DNA of 64,000 nt from Oikopleura dioica (taxonomy: Eukaryota > Chordata > Appendicularia > Copelata > Oikopleuridae): contig OU015568.1 in assembly GCA_907165135.1 (NCBI GenBank), positions 7,014,501 through 7,078,500 of the forward strand, read 5' to 3'. This document shows, in pieces, positions 22,683 through 32,196 of this stretch (positions are counted from its first letter, which is position 1; every line of letters begins with the position of its first letter). The notes under the pieces were generated by a model. The model had not been told where the DNA came from. It ran no database searches and saw only the letters and a program-made list of their open reading frames with translations. Position numbers and translations under genes: made by a program.

Positions 22683-22817
22683 TTTTTATTTTAAAATTAG
22701 TACAATAAATGTATAACAGTATTTTCCAATCACTTTTCGTCTTCTTTTTCTTTTCTTTTAGATTTAGATTAGTCTCTCAAGGTTCAAGTGAATCGATGAA
22801 TTATTAATTGAGAACTC

Positions 22818-24158
22818 TCAAAGGCAGGAAAGGTTGAACCTGTGCCCATCATAAAGTGACAGCGCTTGAATTATACTCGGGTCCTTTTTCGATCCTTCCA
22901 TGAACTCGGACATCGTCAGGTACCCATCGTCATTCTAGGAGATGAATATAAAGCTGTCCTTTTTTCGTATCGAAACTTGGGCTCGGCAACCTGTGTGGCA
23001 AACCTGAGTCAGGGTCCGAAAGATCGCGGCCTTTCGTAAGAGATTTTCCAGACCCTGACTCAGGTTTTCAACACAGGTTGCCGAGCCCAGGTAAAAAATA
23101 CCTTATCCATCAAGGCAAATATTCTAGCGACCCTCTTCTCAGGCGTATTTTCCTCCTCCGGCAGCGCAACTGTACTTCCCACCATCGAGTAAATCGCTAA
23201 ATATTTATCGAGCGGCATTAAAAATATGTAGAAGGGATTAGTTCTTCAATTTGGCTCCTTGTCAAGAAAAGTGAATAATTCTTGATAAACCTGACAAGTA
23301 AACCTTTTAGTAGATTTCTTTGTTTTGGTAATCCGAAATGCGCAAATACCTTTCACAATTTCCAGCATTTCGTCGCGCGTAATTGAACCATCTCCGTCTA
23401 AGTCGTACAGTCTGAATGCCCAGCGTAATTTGTCGTCCAACGTTCCTCTCGAAGTTACTAAAGAAATTGTTACGATTATTGATAAAAACTTTTAAAAAAT
23501 AGGGCCAAGGATTGTCAAAATATAATATTTCCATTTTATGCTTTCTGATTGGACACGCACCAATTTTAAGCATTCTTATTGGCTGAACGCCATTTTTAAG
23601 CCTTTTGATTGGGTGCGCGCCGTTTTCAGGCCTTTTGATTGGGGGCGCACCATTTTTAAGCCTTTTGATTGGGCGCGCGCCATTTTTAAGCCTTTTGATT
23701 GGGCGCGCGCTCTTCTTGGACGTTTTGATTGGTTGAAAAATTATAAAAATTTCGACTTCGTATGAATTTATTCTGACTTTTACTTGCATCGAATTTGCCT
23801 ATTTTACCTGATAAGGCCATGATAAACTCTTCAAACTCAATTGTTCCATCTTTGTTCTCGTCGAAAACATCAAAAACAAAGCGAGCAAAGGCTTGTGGAT
23901 CACCCTGAGGAAAAAATTGCCTAGCAAAATTATAGCTTTTTTTAAATAATTATTGCATTTACGTGTAAATCTTGCTAAACTCAGCAGCGGAAAGTTTTCC
24001 CGTCGGGCAATCTTTTAGGAATCCTTTGTGCCATTGTTGCAGCTCTTCTTTGCCGACTAAAAGGTCGAGAATTTTACTTTTTCAAAAGACGTACATTTTG
24101 TCTTAGCACTTAGTTCTGCAATGGCGACGGGATTGAGCTTGCTTTTCTTCGCTCCCAT
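22818..24158 (-). CDS. NCS1: Neuronal calcium sensor 1 (frequenin)
   Basis: Six exons (24158-24095, 24056-23963, 23920-23808, 23457-23350, 23196-23102, 22934-22818) give 196 residues. MGAKKSK is an N-myristoylation site. EF1 is degenerate ([13 protein letters not shown]), EF2 is [15 protein letters not shown]3 [12 protein letters not shown] and EF4 [13 protein letters not shown]. The linker [16 protein letters not shown] and the end [17 protein letters not shown] are specific to NCS-1, which normally has 190 residues. A short C-terminal extension GHRFNLSCL follows. NCS-1 is a membrane-recruited calcium sensor that regulates PI4K and secretion. Intron 3 holds a CCAAT-bearing minisatellite and intron 5 a foldback element. 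Confidence 0.95.
22979..23090. repeat. TGAGTCA foldback element, copy E (most intact)
   Basis: 112 bp in NCS-1 intron 5 with arms TGGGCTCGGCAACCTGTGT, AACCTGAGTCAGGGTC and their near-perfect inverses at the right end. It lacks the GCCGC core of larger copies. It starts about 10 nt from the host intron's donor; without it the intron would be about 55 nt. Confidence 0.88.
23530..23735. repeat. 30-bp minisatellite, about 7 units, each with a CCAAT box
   Basis: In NCS-1 intron 3. Units average 30 bp and resemble AAGCCTTTTGATTGGGCGCG plus CGCCATTTTT. Every unit keeps the core GATTGG, which is CCAAT on the coding strand of NCS-1, and most keep a GCGCGC/GCGCACC stretch. Outer units are more diverged. 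Because 30 is a multiple of three, both strands show long open frames that are artefacts. Confidence 0.9.
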
Positions 24159-25351
24159 AATTTCTCTAAATGTAAAAAAATTGCTCAAAGTTTGTTCAAA
24201 TGTTCAGTTTTCATTTCGTCAATTAAATAATTGAATTCCACGGTATATTCAATATTTGTTAAGCTCTCTTTCTTTCTCTGACTCGTGCGTAATTTTGGAA
24301 GGAACAACTATTTTTTTCTTGGTCGAAAACAGACAATAGCGCTTTCTTTCTTTTTTTGTATTGATCCTTCCATAAGAAACGATATGGGCTGGGAAAGCTA
24401 TAAACTGGATGCCGGGGAAGATAATCGGCTTTTTGCGCGACTACAGTTCTCTCTGTGTGAAATGATTGAGGCTGATTAAAAGCTCCGGTCGGACTCGAGC
24501 AGGACGAGTGGACAATTTAACACAACCACCTGAGGGCTCTCCTCTTTTTACAGTCGCACCGAAGAGAGAGAGAAAGAATCGGCAAACGAGTTCGCCAATA
24601 GTTTTTTTACGATGCTGGAAATGATATTTCCACTAAGCCCAAGTGACATCTGCACTGGCACACAGACATTATCGATCTTACAAGTAAGGTCTTGGTATTT
24701 TTTTTTCAAGAGCCATCTTCTCTTGCTAAAAATGGCTGAAAAAGTTGTCGAAGTCTTGAAAAAGTCTAGTTTTGAAAGAAAAAATCAAAGTGTCTATTGA
24801 TTTTTTTTCTTGGAAATGGCTTTTGATAGAATCTTTTTTCTTTAGAAATTCTTTAGGATCGTGTCTGAACACGTGTTTGTCGTCACAGTTTTGCCATTGA
24901 AAGACTCTCTGAACGCTGGCTTCGTCGAAAATAACCTTTTCATTACTAAAACTACAACGTTACGTTTCTCAAAAACAGTTTATGGCTGGTTCAAACTCAA
25001 GCAAGAGTCAAAGAGTTCAACAAAAAGTCAAGATTTGAACTCTCTCGAAGAGCGAGTACATTTTTGAATAATTTATGTTTGATAATTAATTTCATTCGTT
25101 TAAATATTCATGCTAGAAAATCATCATTGGCAGATTTTTTTATGTAAAAACTTTTAGCACAGAATAAGCAGCTTGCTCGTTGTTTGCAAACAATGAACCA
25201 AGTGGTGCTTCGTGACCTTATCAGTGTTCTGCGACGTTTGTCGTAAAGCCTTGGAACTTGCCGGGGGCTGTTTCGCATTCGCGATGCAGGATATTGCCGC
25301 TCCCTTTTTGAAGCGATAAAGCAAGAGAGAAAAGTACCGCAGCGCTGAAGA
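24159..25351. other. Intergenic region between NCS-1 and the sulfotransferase
   Basis: The divergent promoters of both genes should lie here. There are poly-T runs, a GAGAGAGAGA tract at about 24564 and a donor-like CTTACAAGTAAGG at about 24678. Open frames of 60-68 codons lack family features, so I call no gene. Confidence 0.4.
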
Positions 25352-26894
25352 ATGCGGACTGTTATCTTGAGCAAGACGCTCTTGCGCATTGCGTTTGTCG
25401 TCATTCTTGTTCTAGTTTTGTACAGCTCCCGGAAGGCAAGAGACGTAGCCAGCGAAACCCTGAAAGAAGTGAGCGATGAATTGGCTCTGCTGCAAGAGGG
25501 TGAAGGTTAGCGAGATTTACTGATGAAAAAATAAGGATTAGCAGAGATAGTAGCTAAATCCTGGATTACTGTAGCAAGGAGATTTGATTGCATTGACAGT
25601 ATTTTTAGGTTCAGGCGAGGACAGGGTCGACATCTTGGAGAACATTGACAACTTCTACCACGAAGACTCCGAAGAGATCGAAGAAAAAGACCCGATCCAC
25701 TTCGCTGCTGAAGACAAAAAGTTCCTGCTTCACAACAAGCTCCCCAAATCCGGCTCGTCAACGATGAAATACATCCTCAAAGTCTTGTCGGACAAGAATG
25801 ACTTTTTCTTCGACCACTATCGGGTGAGCCAGTGCGACATTGACAACAACCAGCGACTTGTTCATCACGCAGCCAAGTTGCGAAGACAGCATCCGGACAA
25901 GAAGATTGTTCTGCTGAAGCACCACACTTGGGTGAATTTTACACACAGAGGTTATCCCCAGCCACAGGTCTGAATTCCTCGGAAATTCATTTTTGCAAAC
26001 CATTTTTCAAGTTTATCAACGTCGTTCGCCACCCAGTGACTCAATTCAAGAGCACTTATTACTTTTCACGCTTCGGATGGGGACTTCAAAAAGGAAAGAG
26101 AAAGTCGTTCAGGGCGGGATCTTCTTTTCAATAGATTTTTACAGAGAGATATTTCGGGGTAAGCGAATATAAGCAGATTAAAATCCTAATTGAAAGCGGC
26201 TCACACGAAGACCGAAAACGATCAATTGACGATTGCGTCGCCCAGGGCCAGTATGAGTGCGTCGATTCTATCGGCGTTTTCAACAAGTATTTCTGCGGCA
26301 CGGATCCTGTTTGCATGGATGTAAGTAATTACCGTTTCTCTAACTACCTGATCGATTAATGGAGTCTTAATCACGGGTTAGCAGATTGCTCAATTATTAA
26401 AATTTTTAATCAAGCACCGTACTCATCAACAACAACCCGACGGCAAGTGGGTTCGATTCACCGACCATGAAAAACTGAAGAAAGCAACGGAGCTCAGCAA
26501 GCAAAACATCCTCAAATACAGGCAAATCGGTGTGTTGGAAGAATTTGACTCGACTCTCAAGCTGTTGGAAGTGACTCTGCCCGAGTTTTACAAAGGAGCT
26601 TTGGATGCTTACCATGGACCCTGTAAATATAGTTTCAGTTTGAACTTCCCATTCATAAAAAATTCAGACGTCCAGAAGTTCGTCAAGCTGACCAAATCCA
26701 AGTCGCATGGAAATATGACAGAAGAAACTGCCAAAAAGCTGGAAGAGGTAACAAGCTACTAAAATGCCGCCTTCCCTAATTAGCGATTTTAGATGCTCTC
26801 ATACGACATGGACATCTACAACCTCGCGAAGCAGGTCTTCCACCAGCGCCTCCAAGAAAACGGCATCGGCAACAACGCCGTTGCCCCACTCTAA
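25352..26894 (+). CDS. Golgi 2-O-sulfotransferase (HS2ST/UST-like)
   Basis: Seven exons (25352-25505, 25609-25967, 26012-26093, 26145-26320, 26415-26622, 26668-26747, 26793-26894) give 386 residues. The start MRTVILSKTLLRIAFVVILV is a type II signal anchor. The PAPS-binding 5' loop is LPKSGSSTMKYIL, and the 3' phosphate region is INVVRHPVTQFKSTYYFSRFG, followed by SIDDCVAQGQYEC and FNKYFCGTDPVC, which match the cysteine-rich part of heparan/uronyl 2-O-sulfotransferases. These enzymes sulfate hexuronic acid in glycosaminoglycans in the Golgi lumen. The choice between HS2ST and UST is open. Intron 3 (26094-26144) is predicted GA-AG, 51 nt; canonical alternatives break the frame. Confidence 0.8.
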
Positions 26895-27041
26895 ATGACA
26901 GAATGTTCCACAAAAGTTCAAAAATCTTATATTCTGATGCCTGCATCCCAAATCTGCCCATATCAATTTTTGCCTTTGTATAATTTATATTGTATAACAT
27001 ATAAATGTATCCTCATACCACTTGAGTAAAGCTATCACATT

Positions 27042-28220
27042 TTATTTCATTCGGCATTTTCCATTTTTACAGGCTTGGCAAAGTTCGGGGCGATGTCGGT
27101 TTCTAGGATTGCCGGATCGGCGGTCCACGCGTAGTTGGGGAATCAGGTCGATGTCTCCGTAGAAATGGTGGCGGATGCGAACGTAAAGGTTGTGCAGCAC
27201 CTAATAACTCTTTTTGCTGAAAAAAAAAATGAGAGCGGACCTTTGTGACTTCCTCAGGGTACCACATCGCCGTCTCAAATCGGTCTTCCATGCATTTCTG
27301 GCATTTTTGCCCGAACATTGTTGCTACAATAACTCCAACTCTCACATATTGCCCCTGAAAATCATCTTCAACAATTGACAAAGAAAAAGGATTACATTAA
27401 CAATTGAAGTATGAATCGTAATGTTGAAGGTGATCATTCCTCTCATCGAGGTCCAGCCATTTCCGCAAACTGGGCAGCAGAAGCGCACTTTTGCCCAGTC
27501 CCTTAAAACCATCCCGTAGGAATCGTCCTTTGGAGTCGATGATTCGTAGAAGTTCCATTTAGCGATGGGCGAATCTGGCAACTGACAGAAAAACTGATTG
27601 AATTCGCGTTGCCAGACGATTCTGATGAGATCGTCGTAGCTTTCTCCGTTTATCGTTGTTGTTACTTCGTAGCTCTTCTGGTTTAAATTTGAATCAATCT
27701 GGACTGGCATATAGAGATAATTCTACAAGAAGGTAAGGCTTGAAGATTCAATGGAGAACGACCTGGTTATAAAAGGGATGACTCGCTTGGTAATCAGTGA
27801 GAGTCGATGAGTTGAAAGAAATCGGTTGAGTCTGACTCTGTGACTGAGTGGTGAGTTGAGAGCCTGTTCCGTAAGCGGAGCCACTCGCTTCAGCTGGTTT
27901 TTAAAAGTCTGGTTTATCTTTCTCTTTTTGTTTTCCGAACAGGTGATTTTCCCTGGCGGTGCTTTCTCTACGTACCGTACGGTTGCTGAGCTTGGAGTTG
28001 TTGCTGCTGTTGGAGTAGAAGCTGTTGCTGGAGGAGAAGTTGCTGTTGTTGTTGAACAGTAGCGAGATAATACTGAAAACGTACAGTAAAAAAATCGTCT
28101 GTTTCCTCTGTTAGAAACCTGAGGCATGAGAAATTGAGTGATATCTTTTTTCACAGTCTCTTTTGATGAAACCAGCAGGTCTACTGCGGATTTCGTTTGA
28201 GAGCTTTCATCCTCTGCCAT
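27042..28220 (-). CDS. 3CxxC zinc-finger protein, receptor-transporting-protein (RTP)-like
   Basis: Six exons (28220-28119, 28072-27976, 27893-27763, 27722-27402, 27354-27241, 27200-27042) give 307 residues. The N-terminal third is Gln/Ser-rich (VQQQQQLLLQQQ). The C-terminal domain has IVWQREFNQFF, FCCPVCGNGWTSMRG, VIVATMFGQKCQKC, AMWYPEEVTKVLHNL and a last CQACKNGKCRMK. These three CxxC pairs and the WxS and GQKCQKC patterns are those of the zf-3CxxC domain of vertebrate RTPs, which escort chemosensory receptors or bind nucleic acid. No C-terminal membrane helix is seen, unlike RTP1/2, so a chaperone role is uncertain. Confidence 0.75.
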
Positions 28221-28684
28221 TTCTTATTTTTTCTCTGTTTTCTCGCTTTTTGGCCTAAATAGGTTTTCGATGCTCCCAAGGAAGCAGCAGGAAACGACTA
28301 AAATAACATAGACGGATGAAAAAGGGGCTTTGGAGAGACGTGCAAAGTTTTTATGAATTTGAAAATTTAAAGAGAGATGTGATGATATTATGAAAAAATA
28401 AAATGCGACTCGACGTCGATTCTGTCGTTTAAGATACCGCGTGTTATACACATTAAATTGTAAAATAAAATGTCTACTGAAAACTTCACATTGCATTCTC
28501 GACTATAGTGCCCTGACACGGTTTACGATGTATGATTGAATAAATGATTTATTTCTACAAACATGGTATAAATCTGCGTACTGATATCATAATGGAACTG
28601 TTGGTTAAAAAGAATAATATAGCACATTGAAGTAAAATGGGTGGCTGGCGTGGCTGAACTCTGGAAACACTACTGAAGGCTTTT

Positions 28685-30837
28685 TCAGAAGCCAGTAATG
28701 GTGATGACTTTTCGAAGCAACTTCGGAGTGGAAATTCGGAAGACGATCTAAAAACATTTTTTTCGGAAGGAAATTTTTTGAAAGGCAAACCGGCATCTTT
28801 TTCTCAGGGAAGTGAACTCCGTGGACTTCCGTTTTGTCGCCGTTTTGAATTTGATGCAGCTCTTTTTTGTGCGTCGGTGTGATGAATTGCTCGACGATCA
28901 CCTAATTTATAATTTGATAGAGACTGAAAATTTTGGCTTTCATACAAATCCCTTGAGTTTCATAGGAACTTCGATGACTCGATTGTTGACTGCTTGATGA
29001 TCCCAGTCGAGAACGTGGACGTAGAGAGCCATGTAGTCCTTTGAGCGAACATATCGAAAATTACCAGTTGGAATCGCCCCGTCTGGAAGGAACGGTCGGG
29101 TGTGATAGATTCCTTCGCTGTTGACTGACATCCAGGAGCCGAGATCCTTCAAAAGATTGTAAATTGAAGCCTTTATTTTGCTCTTACTTTTAGTCGTTTT
29201 TCTTGAATGGCACTGATAGAGCCATTAGGAAGCGGACCAACATCGAGAAGCAGATTTCCTCCCTTGCTCACGATGTCGATCAACATTCTGACGATATCAA
29301 TACTGGCCATGGTTTCCTTCTCCCCTTCATTTCTGTTGTAGCCAAAGCTAAAGCCGATGCCGCGATTTGTTTCCCAAGGTTGCGTTGTATTCACAACATC
29401 TTCAAATGAAGATATAAATTTTGAACTATTTTTACTTCAAAAGTTACCCATGATTTTGTATTCTGGCGTCATGAAATCTCCGTTGAACCCATTTGGAATC
29501 TTCCATCTGTTATTGACGACGCCATGTCCAGGGCAGACTAAAACTCGGTCAAAATAAGAGTTGTTTGGAAAGAAAAACCTTTGGAATAAAAATGCGCGAA
29601 TACTTCGTAAAGTCGTTCATCTTTTTCGTAATCTGGGTAATTGATATCATTCCATAAAATACAGGGCTTGTAGCGTTCCATCAATTCGTACAAATGCGAC
29701 GTTGCGTAGTTTGAGTACTCTTGAGGATCTGATGGAAGGTTCATTAAGAAATTCAGAGCCGTAATTTCGATGAAAACTGACATCAACGAGGATAATCTAA
29801 ATTCGGAACCCAAGCTTGTGGTTTTCGCGGTCGATACCAGCAATTTTTGCAGTCGCCATCAAGAGAACCGGGAAACGACCAATCAAGTCCTCCTGAGTAG
29901 TAAAGACCGTATTTCAGCCCGGATTTTTTCAGAGCTTTTCCAAGCTCTCCGACAAGATCTCGGTCGAGCCTTGTGTGCGCTGGAGTTCTGTACGGATTGG
30001 GGACGTTCGAAGGCCATAAAGTGAATCCATCGTGATGCTTGAAATAGATTAATTTTCAAAATTAAACCGGTCATGATTACTTTTGTGGTGAGAACGGCGT
30101 ATTTGGCTCCTGCATTTTTGAAGAGAGTCGCCATGTCCTTCGGCTCCCAGTCGCTAATCGCCTTATTGAATCGCGGCACAAAAGCATCCATGTAGCTTTC
30201 TTTGCCGTAGTGCTTCTTGTGGAACTCTCGCGATGGAGAGCCCTTGATTCGATAAGTATTCATGTACCACTCCGCATAAGGGTGATGTTTGAACCAGGTG
30301 ACGTTGTCGACATTTTCCCGCTCGCTGAACATGAAATCGGTCGGTGCAAATCCAGGCACGGAATAGAGGCCCCAGTGGATAAAAATTCCAAGTTTGGAGT
30401 CTTTCCACCAGTTTGGAGCTTCATGCGTTGACAGACTTGATAAAGTTGGCTCGTAGGTCTTTTCCGCGGTTAATTTTATGAGACGAAATTTCGTTTTCAA
30501 GAAAATATTGACACTTGATAAAATTGTTTTTTGCGATATTTTCTTAAAAAACAATGAAAGTTAGCCGTTCCTTGTGGGTATACAAATGAGCAAAGGCATT
30601 GTGGTTAAAATTGTAGCCCTAAAAATTCTCCTTGAAAACTTTCACTTCAAAATATTTTACCTGAAATAGCAAATAGCACAGCGCGAAAGCTGCTATCGAA
30701 ATGAATATCTCTATGCGACAGAGCCACATTCTGTGACTTGCTGTCTTCTTCTTCTTTTTGTACTGTAAATCAAAATATAGTGCTTTTTTTGGTGCCCAGC
30801 CCCGTCCGGTCCATGAAAATGCCACGGGCGCGGTCAT
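28685..30837 (-). CDS. GH29 alpha-L-fucosidase with N-terminal signal anchor
   Basis: About nine exons. Clear parts: WWKDSKLGIFIHWGLYSVPG, the HHPYAEWYMNTYR region, AGAKYAVLTTKHHDGF, YYSGGLDWSF, ERYKPCILWNDINYP (ILWND holds the expected nucleophile Asp), CPGHGVVNNRWK, RGIGFSFGYNR, GGNLLLDVGPLPNG and a C-terminal beta region ending RKVITITGF. The enzyme hydrolyses alpha-L-fucose from glycans. Unlike lysosomal FUCA1 it starts with a basic stretch and one hydrophobic helix (EIFISIAAFALCYLLFQ), suggesting a type II or secreted protein. Introns at 28748-28790, 28902-28945, 29147-29187, 29400-29447, 29538-29578 and one ending about 30058 are clear. The join near 29770-29880 and the first introns are uncertain and may be GC-AG. 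Confidence 0.8.
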
Positions 30838-31092
30838 CCCGCACGTTCCAAAGCTGATGTTTGTTGCGGCTTACAACACGAAAAATTGCAAATTTGATAA
30901 AACTGCCTGCCTGCCCCGAATTTTTCCACAAACACGGAGTCCTGACCGAAGGGTCATCATTTTTATTCTGGGAGATGTAGATTTTTGCAATAAAAAGAGA
31001 TGAGAGGCCTTCAATTTCGCCTACTGTAAGCGAATTGAGTTGATAGTTTTTTTTTCGAATGAGTTTTTATTTGAAGTCTTCAAACGCAAGAA

Positions 31093-31908
31093 TCACTTTT
31101 TCGGAGGAAGAATTTTTGGCCAGTTTCTGATATTTTGAATTTTCCACTCAGGCTCTCCAAATGTCAATTTTCCATCTTCATTTCTCGCATACTCGTAGAC
31201 CTAGAAGAGGTTACAGATCATATTGAAGAAAATATGCTTACGAAATCAACAGCAAATCCGTAGAGGTAGATATCGGCATCTTCAGGCAGAACGACATAGG
31301 TGGGCTTTTCTTCGAGTTCGCAGAGGATTATACTTCTCATGTAGATTTCCGCGCAAAGGGCGTTGTTTTCTCGTGGAATGGCAGATTCGAGAAACAGTCG
31401 CGCTGAGACAATGTGCATGTTTTCCGGCTTGATTAGCGACACTATATTTTATCAGTTGAAGAAGAGGGAGGAAACGAAGGCTTACCAATGCGCCTATCTT
31501 TCTCAGAAATTTCTTTCCACTCTTTCTGAACCTGCGCGAGGGAATCATCGTCAGCACCGAAGTAGAACATGTTATTCAAGTCCTTTTTCGACCGACGATT
31601 CGAGCTTTTCAGTGACTCCACCAGCATTGAAAAGGCAAACTTAGTACCCTCTAGAAAGACCGGTTAATCCTCGTAAAAATCTCTTCGAAGAAACCTTTCA
31701 TCGTCGGCAAGTCAAACTCGGGCACTTTCCAGCCCATTTGCTGGAGTCTTGATTCAACGTTGTATTTGTCCTTTGAGTTGAAGATGCCCATCTTCGTCCT
31801 GGCTCCCTGTTTGCGAATGTAGTTCAGAATAAAGTTGTGCTGAGGGACGTACAAGGGCACAATGCCGACTTGACGCGTACTCGTTCTCAGTCTTTGGACC
31901 GATCTCAT
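31093..31908 (-). CDS. Orphan protein
   Basis: Exons about 31908-31690, 31636-31484, 31440-31246 and 31200-31093. Recognisable stretches are VGIVPLYVPQHNFILNYIRK, KWKVPEFDLPTMKGFF-like text, NNMFYFGADDDSLAQVQKEW, VSLIKPENMHIVSARLFLES, PTYVVLPEDADIYLYGFAVD and a Lys-rich end PKILPPKK. I do not recognise a family. The last two introns are canonical with consistent phases; the first is ambiguous (a GA-AG intron would fit). The start ATG at 31908 is the first in the right frame, but an upstream exon is possible because hydrophobic open frame continues to about 32100 in other frames. Confidence 0.5.
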
Positions 31909-32196
31909 ACTTCTCAAAAATGGCTTTTGATAATTTTTCCTTTTTTATTGAAAAGCAGGTCATTGTCCAGTAGTCAAAGAAGAGCCAGCGATCCAAGACA
32001 TAATATATTAGCAACAGTTTCCAACGTGATTTACAGACAGATGATGACAGTACTGAATAGCAGTTGAACTTAATAATTTCGTTTTCAATTACATTTGGAA
32101 TAGAACTTAAATTGCACAATAACCGATAAATGAGACCTAAGGTAGAGAAAAAGAAAGATAAATTGACGCTAAGATGGTTCTCAATTTTTCAATTTT

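Noticed and set aside
23307-23789. Repetitive ORFs on both strands ([10 protein letters not shown]-type and FKPFDWARA-type)
   Set aside because: Produced by a 30-bp minisatellite inside an NCS-1 intron; unit length is a multiple of three.
24612-25067. Two small plus-strand ORFs that might be exons of an extra gene
   Set aside because: No consistent intron phases and no recognisable protein; AT-rich context.
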